DNA of 64,000 bases from an uncultured Roseburia sp. (GCA_900557275.1 USRX01000007.1:1-64000); one strand, 5' to 3'; shown: positions 18,146-27,782, numbered from the stretch's first letter. The notes: generated from the letters alone by a model not told the origin. Program-made: numbers and translations.

Positions 18146-19012
18146 TTATCTTTTCAACTGTTTTTTTCTGAATTCAGACAACGTACATCCCGTATATCTT
18201 TTAAAAATCTGTGAAAAATATGTATAATCATTATATCCTACTTCCACAGAGATCTCATACATTTTCATATTCGTAGATACTAACAGCTCTTTTGCCCTTT
18301 CCATGCGCAGTTTTGTCAGATAATTGACGATCGTGCTGTTCTGTTCCTTCTTAAACTGATCACAGAGGTAACTCTTGCTCACATTGATACTTTCTGCAAT
18401 ATCTGCTACAGAAATATTTTCATTATAATGGCGTTTGATATAGACCAACGCATCCCGCACAATCTTTGTTGATGTCGCACCGTTGGCATCTGCCACCATT
18501 CCCGGTTTCAGAACGGTATAAGGTTGCGTATTTTCTGTCTGCGGAATCGTAGATACTGCATTCCGCATCTCTTCTTCATTTACCAGCCCTTTCGCATAAC
18601 CATCCAACACCTGATAATATGCTGCCTGATCGCTCTTCGCCTCGATCTTCTGATACATCGTATGCAGCATTTCCGCAAAATTCGCTTTTTTGATCGGTTT
18701 GAGCAGATAGTCACTGACACCGATCTTAACAGCCGTCTGTGCATAGGAGAAATCCCGATAACCGGATAAAATCACGATTTCTGTCTCAGGCAAGATCTGT
18801 TTTGCTTTCTCTGCAAACTGTAATCCATCCATCTGCGGCATCCGCACATCCGTAATGATCAGCTGCGGACGAAGTTCCGGCAATGCATCTAACGCTTTCA
18901 ACGGATCACAAAATGCGCCTTTGACCTCAAATCCGAAATCTTCTTTTTCACAAACTTTCTGGATTCCCTGAAGAACAATCTTCTCATCATCCAGCAGTAC
19001 CATAGAAAACAT
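18146..19012 (-). CDS. YesN-like response regulator with AraC DNA-binding domain
   Basis: A 288-residue protein. Its receiver domain (1-120) has DDEK near the start, the phosphoacceptor in IITDVRMPQMDG and the conserved Lys in YLLKPIKKA. The C-terminal AraC double helix-turn-helix (from ~185) contains VADIAESINVSKSYLCDQFK and VEVGYNDYTYFSQIFKRYTG. With the YesM-like kinase it forms a carbohydrate-type two-component system, probably controlling the binding protein at 14357-15823 or a distant sugar locus (inference). AAGGGGG precedes the ATG. Confidence 0.9.
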   Translation of the reverse strand: MFSMVLLDDEKIVLQGIQKVCEKEDFGFEVKGAFCDPLKALDALPELRPQLIITDVRMPQMDGLQFAEKAKQILPETEIVILSGYRDFSYAQTAVKIGVSDYLLKPIKKANFAEMLHTMYQKIEAKSDQAAYYQVLDGYAKGLVNEEEMRNAVSTIPQTENTQPYTVLKPGMVADANGATSTKIVRDALVYIKRHYNENISVADIAESINVSKSYLCDQFKKEQNSTIVNYLTKLRMERAKELLVSTNMKMYEISVEVGYNDYTYFSQIFKRYTGCTLSEFRKKQLKR

Positions 19013-19259
19013 GTGACTGCCCCCTTATCTACTGTATATACTCTCAAAATTTTTCATTTTTGAGAATGTCTCTGTTATAAAACATAATTCTGAAAAATAT
19101 TCTTATAATATGTTTTTCTGGCAAACTTCCACAAGTATATTATAATTCAACAGAAAAAAGAAATAAACCGTCTGTCTGTTATTTTTTATACAAACAAGTG
19201 GTTTTCTTTTTACCGCACTATGACTGTTCACTTCCTGTAACAGTAGTTTGGGCAACATT
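19013..19259. other. Intergenic region
   Basis: About 247 bp, AT-rich. It carries the promoter of the response-regulator gene and lies downstream of the hybrid kinase gene. No structure beyond T-runs near 19150-19210 was recognised. Confidence 0.35.
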
Positions 19260-21827
19260 CTACTTTACATATCTCGCAATCGTCTGAATGACCAGAGTGG
19301 TATCCAATGGTTTTGCCAGATGGTCATTCATACCGGCTCTTTTTACGGTAAGGATATCTTCGGTAAAAGCATTCGCTGTCATGGCAAGAATTGGTATTTT
19401 ACTTGCATCTGGCCGGGACAAGTTTCGAATGGTTCTCGTCGCTTCCAGTCCATCCATGACCGGCATCATCACATCCATAAGGATCACGTCGATCTCTCCC
19501 GGTCGGGAATCTGAAAACATATCCACAGCTTCCTGACCATTTACTGCTTTGATCACTTTTGCCCCTGCTGTTTCCAAAACAAAACATGCAATTTCCTGAT
19601 TCAGCTCATTATCTTCTGCCAAAAGGATTGTCACATTTTCGATAGAAACCTGCTCTAATTTATCTGTTTCCTGCATAACTGTTTTTTCTGAGGTATCTAT
19701 AACAAATGGAACGCAAACTATATAGGTCGTACCCTCTCCCTGTTCACTTTCTACATGAATGGTTCCTCCCATTTTTTCAATCAGGCTTTTTGTAATCGAC
19801 ATCCCAAGTCCGCTGCCGCCATATGCCGAGCGTGCCCCATTTTCTTCCTGCGTAAACGGTTCAAACAGATGTTCTAAAAATTCTTTGCTCATTCCGATGC
19901 CCGTATCCTTACATGTAAATTCAATCCAGATTCTGCGAAACATTTGCTCCTGTCTGTTCTTTTCTGAATCTTTCGCGTAATTTTGAATGTCTTTCAATAC
20001 ATTATCCAATACAAAACAATCCTGCTCCGCTTCTGGTACACAGACATTTTCCAGAAACTCCGAAGCCGGAAGCTCCCGACACCCAAGCCAGATTGTACCA
20101 TTTTCTTTATTATATTTTACAGCATTGCTCATGATATTCATCAGCATTCTTTTTACATGTCTCGGACTGCCAATCAAATGCATGTGTGAAATCTGATACT
20201 CTTTCCGTATGATCTGAATTCCGCGCTCTGCTGCCTGCTTTTCAATAACTGTCTGAAGTTCATCTAAAATCTCATTCAAGCAAAAACTCCGTTCTTCCAA
20301 AACGACTTCTCCGGATTCCAGTTTTCCCATATCCAACACTTCATTAATTAGTTCCAGCAGCAAGTGAGACGCCTCCTTGATCTTCCGTCGGCACTCCGCC
20401 TGTTTTTCAACATTGTCCTTGTAATGTTCTGCCACTTCCACCATGCCGCAGATTCCATTGATTGGCGTGCGGATATCGTGGCTCATCCGCTGAAGGAATT
20501 CTGTTTTGGCAACATTCGCACTTTCCGCTTTCTTTGCCGCCTCTTTCAGCTGCTCCTGCATATTCTGTTCCTGCATCCGCTGGATCAGCAAAAATCTCTG
20601 TTCCTCACGATAGGTCAACATCTGTATCACAATTACCATAAGAATGTATGCAACAAGAACCGCCAGCACATTTCTTGGCACATTATGGAATACACTGTTC
20701 ATTGGCATATACATATAAATATAATACTGACGTCCTTTATCCATACTCCCATAATAGGTTCTGACATTGTTTTTCACACGTATCATTTCTTTCAGATGTC
20801 CATGTTGACAGAGCTGATGTAGAATCTCTCTTCCCTCCATCGTTTCATCCATGTCATCCGAAAGGAGCGTTTCATCGTTTGATGCTACGATATCTGTTCC
20901 ATTGGTAACAACGATCGTTCCGTCATTGACCGTTTCATACCCGGAAAGCAGACTCTGGAGCGTCAGTGTATAATTCTTGGCATATTCTGTTTCCGTATGT
21001 GTATATACCACAACAATGCCATTGTTATCGGTTCGTCCACAGGCTGCCAGATCAATATGAGAACCGTCTTCGCAAGTCACACGATTAGCATATGTTTTTT
21101 CCGGATAACAGGAAACATCCAGCACATTTTCTCTCATCAGATGTTCCCTGAGACCATCTGCGCCGATTCCATCTGTATTGTATTCGCATTCTACATTTCC
21201 ATGTTCATCCAATAAAATGATACCGGACAACCGCCTCTCTTTTACATACACTGAAAGATCTTCTTCATCTGGATTGACTGAATCAATTTTCTTATCGTAT
21301 TTCAGGTTTCGATCAATCTGACGATCCTCTCCAACAATGTACATCAGACTTTTTGCCACCGATGCTTCATTAAACTGAATATAATTAGCACACTGCGTCT
21401 TCACATAACGGATCGTTCTGTTTAACTGCTGATGAGCCTGCTTCTCCGCATACTGAATGGAATACCCAAAGACCACCAACAATAAGGCAAGTCCGATGAA
21501 ACATGTGATCAGAATGTTTTTTCTGCGTTTTTTAGATATCCGCCGTTCTTCGCGGAGCAGTTTTCTGGCGCCGGAGGATTCTGATCCTTCTGGATTCGGA
21601 TTGTCTGCTTTTATGTTCTCTGTTTCCATGTTATCGGTTTCTGCATTACTGCCTTCCATGTTAGCAGTTTCTGTATGAATGATTTTTATGTATTTTGTTT
21701 CGATATCGCCTGTTTCATTTTGGGATTCCTGTTCGGAAGATGATTTGTAAGATTTATCTTTTAAATCTTTTTTTACTTTTGGATCCAATCTTCTGGTTTG
21801 ACGAAAAAGTTGCTTATTATTTTTCAA
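19260..21827 (-). CDS. Hybrid sensor histidine kinase with C-terminal receiver
   Basis: An 855-residue protein. A charged cytoplasmic N-terminus (~90 residues, with degenerate TANMEGSNAETDNMETEN repeats) leads into TM1 (ILITCFIGLALLLVVFGYSI). Then come a ~260-residue extracellular sensor, TM2 (NVLAVLVAYILMVIVIQML), HisKA (MSHDIRTPINGICGMVEVAE), HATPase (NAVKYN, DTGIGMS, GSGLGMSI) and a receiver (LLAEDNELNQEIA, phospho-Asp in VILMDVMMPVMDG). The start is TTG at 21827, 6 nt after GGAGGTGG. It overlaps the preceding binding-protein gene by 11 nt, so the two are translationally coupled. Confidence 0.9.
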   Translation of the reverse strand: MKNNKQLFRQTRRLDPKVKKDLKDKSYKSSSEQESQNETGDIETKYIKIIHTETANMEGSNAETDNMETENIKADNPNPEGSESSGARKLLREERRISKKRRKNILITCFIGLALLLVVFGYSIQYAEKQAHQQLNRTIRYVKTQCANYIQFNEASVAKSLMYIVGEDRQIDRNLKYDKKIDSVNPDEEDLSVYVKERRLSGIILLDEHGNVECEYNTDGIGADGLREHLMRENVLDVSCYPEKTYANRVTCEDGSHIDLAACGRTDNNGIVVVYTHTETEYAKNYTLTLQSLLSGYETVNDGTIVVTNGTDIVASNDETLLSDDMDETMEGREILHQLCQHGHLKEMIRVKNNVRTYYGSMDKGRQYYIYMYMPMNSVFHNVPRNVLAVLVAYILMVIVIQMLTYREEQRFLLIQRMQEQNMQEQLKEAAKKAESANVAKTEFLQRMSHDIRTPINGICGMVEVAEHYKDNVEKQAECRRKIKEASHLLLELINEVLDMGKLESGEVVLEERSFCLNEILDELQTVIEKQAAERGIQIIRKEYQISHMHLIGSPRHVKRMLMNIMSNAVKYNKENGTIWLGCRELPASEFLENVCVPEAEQDCFVLDNVLKDIQNYAKDSEKNRQEQMFRRIWIEFTCKDTGIGMSKEFLEHLFEPFTQEENGARSAYGGSGLGMSITKSLIEKMGGTIHVESEQGEGTTYIVCVPFVIDTSEKTVMQETDKLEQVSIENVTILLAEDNELNQEIACFVLETAGAKVIKAVNGQEAVDMFSDSRPGEIDVILMDVMMPVMDGLEATRTIRNLSRPDASKIPILAMTANAFTEDILTVKRAGMNDHLAKPLDTTLVIQTIARYVK

Positions 21828-22644
21828 GCTTTTCCACCTCCAGATATTTATCTGCATCTGACAGGTATTTTGCCAGAATCTTCTTCTCCGTTCCATCCTG
21901 ACGCATCTCATCCAATACCTCTGTCAGTTCTTCTGCAATCCCACGGTCATCCTGTTTTGCAAAAGCGACGCCCAATCCTGTCGTCAGAATGTTCTCATCC
22001 AGAATCCGATAGGTCGTTTCGTAATCTTTCATATATTGTAAGATCGCCGTCTCATGCATAGCGATCGCATCTACATATCCTTTGTCCAGGGAAATATACA
22101 TCAACTCCCGTTCTTCCATGCTGTAAACATTTTCCACCTGTGGAATCCGTGCATCTTTATGACTCAGGAAAATGCTTTCCGGCTTGCCGGTAGACTGAAC
22201 GGAAATCGTCTTCCCTTCCAGGTCTGACAATTGATAAATATCGCTGTTTTCATTAACTGCAACAACCTGATTACTAACCATGTAAGGTCCCGCCCACTGA
22301 TATTCCGCAGATCTTCCCTCCATGGAAAAGCATCCCCAGATACAGTCAATTTCGCCTTCTTCCAGCAATGTCTTTTTCATTTCCCAATCTATGTTCTGGA
22401 AAACCGCTTCGTATCCCATTCTGCGAAATGCTTCTATAGCAAGTTCCACATCAATTCCAGTGGCATTACCATTTTCGTCCAGATAATTGTAAGGGGGATA
22501 ACTGTCACTGCCGATAATAATCTGCTCCAAATGTTCTTCAGCATGTTCTGACTGCATCTGTTCATGGTTTGTTCCACATCCACAGAACAATGCCGCCATG
22601 AGACCGACTGCTGCCACTCCTGTCATCGCCTTTTTCAAATACAT
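21817..22644 (-). CDS. Extracellular binding protein, family 3, coupled to hybrid kinase
   Basis: A 275-residue lipoprotein (signal MTGVAAVGLMAALFCGC) of the amino-acid/HisJ-type family 3: IIIGSDSYPPYNYLDENGNATGIDVELAIEAF, WEMKKTLLEEGEIDCIWGCF. The start ATG follows AAGGAGAGG. No ABC permease or ATPase lies nearby; the only partner is the kinase gene that overlaps its end. It is therefore probably the ligand-binding subunit of a sensor rather than of a transporter (inference). The ligand is likely an amino acid or small polar compound. Confidence 0.85.
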   Translation of the reverse strand: MYLKKAMTGVAAVGLMAALFCGCGTNHEQMQSEHAEEHLEQIIIGSDSYPPYNYLDENGNATGIDVELAIEAFRRMGYEAVFQNIDWEMKKTLLEEGEIDCIWGCFSMEGRSAEYQWAGPYMVSNQVVAVNENSDIYQLSDLEGKTISVQSTGKPESIFLSHKDARIPQVENVYSMEERELMYISLDKGYVDAIAMHETAILQYMKDYETTYRILDENILTTGLGVAFAKQDDRGIAEELTEVLDEMRQDGTEKKILAKYLSDADKYLEVEKLEK

Positions 22645-23231
22645 GTTGTAACCTCTCCTTAATGTATTTTTCGCCTTTGTTTTCCTGTTAAATCTGTATG
22701 TTTGAATCCATATGTTACCTGAATAGCTATTTTCCCAGAACAATTATTTTCCAGAATAACTAAATCAGATATTGCCAAAAATCTGTTTATGACTATTTTT
22801 ACCATCCACTAAAATAATGGTATTCAAGAATCTAAATGATCCGTCTTTTTCTCAGCTTTAATTATTACCTTTATATTTACAAATATAGTTCTCACAAGCA
22901 CATTGTATCATTTATTTTTTTAGTCTGTCAATTATGCAAAACTACTTTTTATGTTTTAAATTTATATTTCGACAAAATTTGACAAACTATGTGGAAATAC
23001 AAAAAAAGAAAACACAATCATACGATAAAATGTTTTCTTTGAAAGTGGATTTTAGAATCAAACTCATTTCAAAATTTGATTAAAATTCATATTATCCACT
23101 GTTTATAAAAACTTTTTCGTTGTATGATTGCGTTTTCTATTTTACTGCTTTGCCTTTAAAGTATGAATAATTATAACACTATGTCCATGCCACCCATTTT
23201 TCCATGACATAAATTATCAAATATCTTTTTA
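22645..23231. other. AT-rich intergenic region holding a structured element
   Basis: About 590 bp without a gene. It includes the promoter of the binding-protein/kinase pair on the right flank of that operon and the nested inverted-repeat element at 23008-23137. The rest is unremarkable AT-rich sequence. Confidence 0.45.
23008..23137. repeat. Nested inverted-repeat element (MITE-like or structured RNA)
   Basis: Outer arms GAAAACACAATCATACGATA (23008 on) and the reverse complement near 23114-23137 (ATGATTGCGTTTTC) match over ~23 bp with few mismatches. Inside, AGTGGAT/ATTATCCACT and AATCAAA/TTTGATT pair in register, giving one long branched cruciform of ~130 nt. No coding frame. Confidence 0.6.
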
Positions 23232-23696
23232 TTATGCAAGATCATTGTCGCAAATATATTTCAACAGTCCCTGACATCCTTCCAGTACATCATCATAGGT
23301 TTCATCAAAATTTCCCGTATACCACGGATCTGCAATATCGCCTTTTCTGTCCGTAAAGTCCAGCAACAGATGCACTTTCTGATCCGGATCTCCGTAACAG
23401 AAACGCTCCATGTTTCGCAGGTTGTACTGCTCCATAGCAACAATATAATCATAATAACGGTAATCCGCTCCTGTCATCTGAACCGCATGTTTGCCTGCAA
23501 CAGAAATACCGTATTGCTTTAATTTTTCTCTGGTACCCCGGTGTACCGGATTACCGATCTCCTCTCTGCTGGTAGCAGCGGATGCAATCTCAAACTGATC
23601 TGAAAGATCTGCTTTCTGTACCAGATCTTTCATTACAAATTCCGCCATGGGGGAACGGCAGATATTGCCGTGGCAGATGAAAAGTACTTTAATCAT
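23232..23696 (-). CDS. Low-molecular-weight protein tyrosine phosphatase
   Basis: A 154-residue cytoplasmic phosphatase. The P-loop CHGNICRSP (C-x5-R) stands right at the N-terminus after MIKVLFI, and the general-acid Asp is in ADPWYTG. Targets could be Tyr-phosphorylated kinases of polysaccharide synthesis, but no such genes adjoin. The start is the ATG after AAGGAG. It is the last host gene before the integrated element; the element's left end falls just upstream of this start. Confidence 0.9.
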   Translation of the reverse strand: MIKVLFICHGNICRSPMAEFVMKDLVQKADLSDQFEIASAATSREEIGNPVHRGTREKLKQYGISVAGKHAVQMTGADYRYYDYIVAMEQYNLRNMERFCYGDPDQKVHLLLDFTDRKGDIADPWYTGNFDETYDDVLEGCQGLLKYICDNDLA

Positions 23697-23834
23697 AGTT
23701 TTGTTTCTCCTTGTTTTGCACCGGAATGCCCTTGTTTGCAAGGGATTTCGGGAATTTTGCAATGTTCTTGATTTTGCTCTAAAATTACAGATTGTGGCAA
23801 ATCAGAGCAAAATTGAGCATGTTGTTACTACCTG

Positions 23835-23880
23835 TTAGTAGTAAAATTAGTAGTAAAAAGGGAATTTCTACTACTAACGA
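23835..23880. repeat. Left-end integrase arm-type sites (DR2-like)
   Basis: TTAGTAGTAAAA occurs twice in perfect tandem (23835-23846, 23847-23858), with an inverted CTACTACTAACG at 23869-23880. AGTAGTAAA is the core bound by the N-terminal domain of Tn916 integrase (recalled). Related motifs at 37725-37867 mark the other end. Confidence 0.6.
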
Positions 23881-23886
23881 TTTATA

Positions 23887-25107
23887 TTATTTTTCAGAAC
23901 AATTTTTTATCACTTCATAAGCCAAATATTTAACTAACGGTATTTCCGCTGCAATTATTTTTCTACTAATGTTGGGAATCGCAATATATTCTTCAACATC
24001 ACCTTTTGCATGAGCGATGGAACATCTATATCCATATACTCTTTCTACTATATTAGAAATAATTTTTTTGTCTTCTTTTGAAAGATCGATTTTATAGCCT
24101 TGTGATCTACAGTAAATATCAAAATGCTCTGAATTTGAATTTATCCATGTTTTAAATTTAGGGATATCGATTGCTCTCTTTAAAACAAGTTTTAATGCTT
24201 CACGTTCATTTGTTACTTTTTTATAATTTGCTAAAATTTTTCTTAATTCATTGTGATTAACATTATTCATATCAATAGATTTCAGTTCTTCCAAAAAGTA
24301 GTAATTTTGTGCTCGAACAAAGAAATACTCTATTACTTGATAATAACTTAAAAATTTGAATCGCTCATCATTCGTATTGTTAGCATTTGATAAATAGAAC
24401 ATAGGGACTTCTTCAAATCCAGTCGGAGTGTATTCTACCCGTAGTATAGGAGTCTCTCCTTCACATTTAATCAACGAATCAACTTCAAACACCTTAAAGT
24501 CCATATCATATACCATAGATACATGCAATAAAATTTCATTTACACGTGCAACAATCTCTTCCTTAGATAAGGCTTCAACATTAAAAAGCTGAATTGATAG
24601 GTACTTTTCATGGTATGAATAAACATGATCTATACTACCATCCCCGTTTTCATTTACAAAATACCCATAGAATACCTCCCATATCAAATCACTCTTTTCT
24701 CCAATCGATGCAACTGCATTTCCAGCAGAATCTTTCATATGTATAGCACCAATATCAAGATAATCAAAGCCTTTAATTATCTTTTTATATGTTTTTAAAT
24801 TACTCGGTTCAATTAAACATTCATAAAAATCCCCCATTCTTATCGAACTATTATCCAATCTAATAAATGCATTATAAAACGCATGACTTATAATTCCTTC
24901 ATACTTTCTCCAATCATCACCTTCATGCATTCTATTAATACATTCAGAAAAACCTTGTAGCTGAAGTTCTAACATTTCTTTTGTTTCATCTTTAATTTCA
25001 AGGTTGTAACCTCCAACATCAACAGACTGTATTTCATCCACACTTAGTGAATTTACCCACCTTTTCAGTGAATTGATATTAATATAAGTATGCCCATACA
25101 AAGACAT
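23887..25107 (-). CDS. HEPN-motif protein of unknown function (candidate defence protein)
   Basis: A 406-residue soluble protein not recognised by family. Near residue 380 the sequence VYGYRCSIAHAKGD contains R-x4-H, the catalytic signature of HEPN ribonucleases, preceded by a helical region (IVERVYGYRCSIAH). The N-terminal ~200 residues are mixed alpha/beta. The layout (large variable N-part, C-terminal HEPN) recalls ApeA-type anti-phage proteins, but the match is only to layout. The start is the ATG after AAAGAGGTGTGGGA; the upstream ATG lacks a site. It lies at the element edge next to a second HEPN-like gene, an accessory-cargo position. Confidence 0.5.
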   Translation of the reverse strand: MSLYGHTYININSLKRWVNSLSVDEIQSVDVGGYNLEIKDETKEMLELQLQGFSECINRMHEGDDWRKYEGIISHAFYNAFIRLDNSSIRMGDFYECLIEPSNLKTYKKIIKGFDYLDIGAIHMKDSAGNAVASIGEKSDLIWEVFYGYFVNENGDGSIDHVYSYHEKYLSIQLFNVEALSKEEIVARVNEILLHVSMVYDMDFKVFEVDSLIKCEGETPILRVEYTPTGFEEVPMFYLSNANNTNDERFKFLSYYQVIEYFFVRAQNYYFLEELKSIDMNNVNHNELRKILANYKKVTNEREALKLVLKRAIDIPKFKTWINSNSEHFDIYCRSQGYKIDLSKEDKKIISNIVERVYGYRCSIAHAKGDVEEYIAIPNISRKIIAAEIPLVKYLAYEVIKNCSEK

Positions 25108-25137
25108 TCCCACACCTCTTTCTAATTTTAAGTCCAT

Positions 25138-25427
25138 ATAAGAAATACCGCAAATAAGACTTTTACATCTGTATTAACTACATCAAGCAGCTTAAGCTAC
25201 TATGAATTCTCTGGTAATTAAACCCACACTCGATATATGCAAAGATACACTTATATGAGATGTTTCAATCTTTATAAATTCTGTAATAAACATCTTCATT
25301 TTTAAGTAACTAAAACGATTCTATGCACGAATTATAGTAAGGACATTCCTTAAAACTAACAAGTGTGTTTTTCTACTGCAATCAGGAGCTATTTTGTCAA
25401 ATGCAAAAATTCCAACACATATTCATA
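25138..25427. other. Intergenic gap between the two HEPN genes
   Basis: 290 bp, AT-rich, without a terminator-grade hairpin. It should carry a separate promoter for the 23887-25107 gene, so the two HEPN genes need not be one transcript. Confidence 0.35.
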
Positions 25428-26357
25428 TTATTGATACTCCTTCATTATCTCGATTAATCTCTCTAACGATTGAATTGCATAACATGTTTTTGAATAATTT
25501 GAATCAAAATTCTTTGATATATCTTCGTTTTCCCTCAATGATATTTCTGTTTCAAATGCTTTTATTTCATCTTCTACAATACCAATTGTCTCTTGTATTT
25601 TTTCTTTAGAATCAAGGTCTTCTTGCCTATAAACAACATCACCACTTACATAATCCTTGATTAAAGTTTGTAACTCACATAGATCCTTTTGAGCTTTTTC
25701 TTTACATTTTTTCAAATGTAGCAATATTTGTTCATTATCATTCACAAGAATATTTTTGAACATCTCTATAAATTCAAACGGTTTAGGTGCCTGATACTTT
25801 TCTACTTTGCAATCAACATATTCCAAATTGTGTAGGAAAAGATATTGGGTCATATAATAAAATGCATTAACAAATCTTTTTCGCGGATTTTTTTCATCAT
25901 TTGGATTATACGTTTTGTCACACTCGCCAAGACTACCAGTAAAAAGTTCAATTGGAATATACATTCCTTGCGGAATCTCTAAATTAAGACACATATTATT
26001 TATGGAATCTGATACGCTCCCAGACAAAATACTAATTTCATGTGCTGCTTTATTTCTAATTTTTCGAATGCAATCCAAAGTCTTTCGTTCATGCTCAGAT
26101 ATTAATCCCAAATAGTATGCAAAGGTAATTTTTGAACTGAATGTTGAGAGTATTGCATTTCCTCCCTCAAAAATATCACCATCTGTATTCTTTTCTTGTA
26201 ATAATATATTTTTTATCAGTTTCTCAAGCTGTGCATCTAATGTAGCCGCACATATTATAATCGTAGAACGCATACTTTTTTCCTGTAACTCGCTTTGCAC
26301 AGTCTGCATCCACATATTAAACTCATTCACAAAATTTTCCATTGGCACTTCAATCAT
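25428..26357 (-). CDS. MltR/HEPN-like domain protein with coiled-coil tail
   Basis: A 309-residue protein. Residues ~25-115 read like the MltR (mannitol repressor) fold: STIIICAATLDAQLEKLIKN, AILSTFSSKITFAYYLGLIS and CIRKIRNKAAHE, the last containing R-x4-H (RNKAAH), a HEPN-type signature. The C-terminal ~130 residues are helical and charged (coiled-coil-like: HLKKCKEKAQKDLCELQTLI). No mannitol genes are nearby, so repressor function is unlikely; a toxin/defence role is inference. Start uncertain: GGGAGGAG abuts the first ATG, and a GTG four codons in has better spacing. Confidence 0.5.
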   Translation of the reverse strand: MIEVPMENFVNEFNMWMQTVQSELQEKSMRSTIIICAATLDAQLEKLIKNILLQEKNTDGDIFEGGNAILSTFSSKITFAYYLGLISEHERKTLDCIRKIRNKAAHEISILSGSVSDSINNMCLNLEIPQGMYIPIELFTGSLGECDKTYNPNDEKNPRKRFVNAFYYMTQYLFLHNLEYVDCKVEKYQAPKPFEFIEMFKNILVNDNEQILLHLKKCKEKAQKDLCELQTLIKDYVSGDVVYRQEDLDSKEKIQETIGIVEDEIKAFETEISLRENEDISKNFDSNYSKTCYAIQSLERLIEIMKEYQ

Positions 26358-26501
26358 CTCCTCCCAAATTTGCTTTTTTCATATCGCTTATTATAGCAAA
26401 ATTTCATCCTTATAGCTACTCGCTTTCTATCCTCAAATCAAAAGCTCCACCAAAGCACATTGTATCTGTACTTTAGCAGAGCACCATTGTATTCTTCTAT
26501 A

Positions 26502-27782
26502 TTAAATTGCCTTAAACATCCTCTGTGTCATCGGTTTCTCCTTCTTCTGGTCAACCTCCGCCTGTGCCTTCCTAAACTCTTCCATTCGTTTCAGTTCTTC
26601 CTCAGCATCGTCAAATCCGATATGCGTGTACACATTCATCGTGACTGATATATCCGAATGCCCCATGAGGTACTGTAGTGTCTTAGGATTCATTCCCGAT
26701 TTTGCCATATTCGAGCAATAGGTGTGTCTGCATACATGAGGTGTAATATTTGGCATCTGTACTCGGTAAATGTCATTGTATCTGCCGACCATATGATTAA
26801 AGCGGTGTTGCCAATGCATTGCAACAAGTGGCATTCCATTATCATCGAAAAATAGAAATCCGCTATATCCGTCTATAGATTTCTCCACTTTCGGTGCATT
26901 TCTATCCTCAATGATTGCCTGAAACATCTGTGCCACATCCTCCGTGATTGGCAATACTCTTGTTCCTGCATCCGTCTTTGTGGTTTCTATGATATATCGC
27001 ATATCTGATGTTCTCTGCAACTGATGGTCGATATTCACAGTTCTGTTCTCAAAATCAATATCCTTTAGTGTCAGTCCACAAAATTCCGATATTCGCATTC
27101 CCGTATGAAAGAGTATGTACACCACTTCATAGTATTTACAGTACACCACATCGTCATGCACAAACTTTAGGAACTTTCTCATCTGGTCTTTGGAAATTGC
27201 CTCTCTTGTGACTGCGTCATTTACCAATACCCCGGCAAGCTGAAATCCGAAAGGGTTCTTTACCAAAATGTCATCATCCACCGCCATCTGAAAGGCTGGT
27301 CGCAACACTCCACGGATGGTATGAATGGAACTGTAGCTTTTCCCATCTTCCTGCTGCAACTTGATAAGAAACAACTTTGCATCGGAAGTTTTCACACTTC
27401 GTATCGTCTTTTTACCAAATGCTTCCTTCGCAAGTAATCTCTGCACTGTTACATATCCCCGTTTTGTGCTTTGCCTTACTCCGGTCTTTGTTTTCAAATA
27501 TCGGTCTACCAGTTCACATACTGTCATCTGTCCGTCCACGATATTTACAAGCAAATCCAAATCTGTATTTACCTGTTTTTCCAATTCACGAAGGGAAAGG
27601 CATGATTTCTTGCCCTTTGGAAGTTTGTCCGTAGGCTCCAGTTTCCAACTGTATACAAAATGTGGTTTTCCATCAATATGATATTTATATTGATATTTTC
27701 CATCTGCTCTTACACTTTCTCCCGGTCTTAATACTCTGCGTTTGGAGTCCCGCCTTGTCTGTCCTCTTCCTGCCTTTGCCAT
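26502..27782 (-). CDS. int: Tn916-type tyrosine integrase
   Basis: A 426-residue recombinase. It has an N-terminal basic arm-binding domain (RVLRPGESVRADGKYQYKY..., Int-Tn916 like), a core-binding SAM-like region, and a catalytic domain with Arg in HTGMRISEFCGL, HVCRHTY (HxxR), the His in LMGHSDIS and the nucleophile Tyr in NVYTHIG. It performs excision and integration of the 14-kb element. Its ATG shares one base with the stop of the small HTH gene upstream (TAATG). The two HEPN genes lie between it and the left end. Confidence 0.92.
   Translation of the reverse strand: MAKAGRGQTRRDSKRRVLRPGESVRADGKYQYKYHIDGKPHFVYSWKLEPTDKLPKGKKSCLSLRELEKQVNTDLDLLVNIVDGQMTVCELVDRYLKTKTGVRQSTKRGYVTVQRLLAKEAFGKKTIRSVKTSDAKLFLIKLQQEDGKSYSSIHTIRGVLRPAFQMAVDDDILVKNPFGFQLAGVLVNDAVTREAISKDQMRKFLKFVHDDVVYCKYYEVVYILFHTGMRISEFCGLTLKDIDFENRTVNIDHQLQRTSDMRYIIETTKTDAGTRVLPITEDVAQMFQAIIEDRNAPKVEKSIDGYSGFLFFDDNGMPLVAMHWQHRFNHMVGRYNDIYRVQMPNITPHVCRHTYCSNMAKSGMNPKTLQYLMGHSDISVTMNVYTHIGFDDAEEELKRMEEFRKAQAEVDQKKEKPMTQRMFKAI

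Noticed and set aside
25428..26357. Mannitol operon repressor MltR
   Set aside because: Only the N-terminal third resembles MltR; no mannitol transport or dehydrogenase gene is near and the gene lies in a mobile element.
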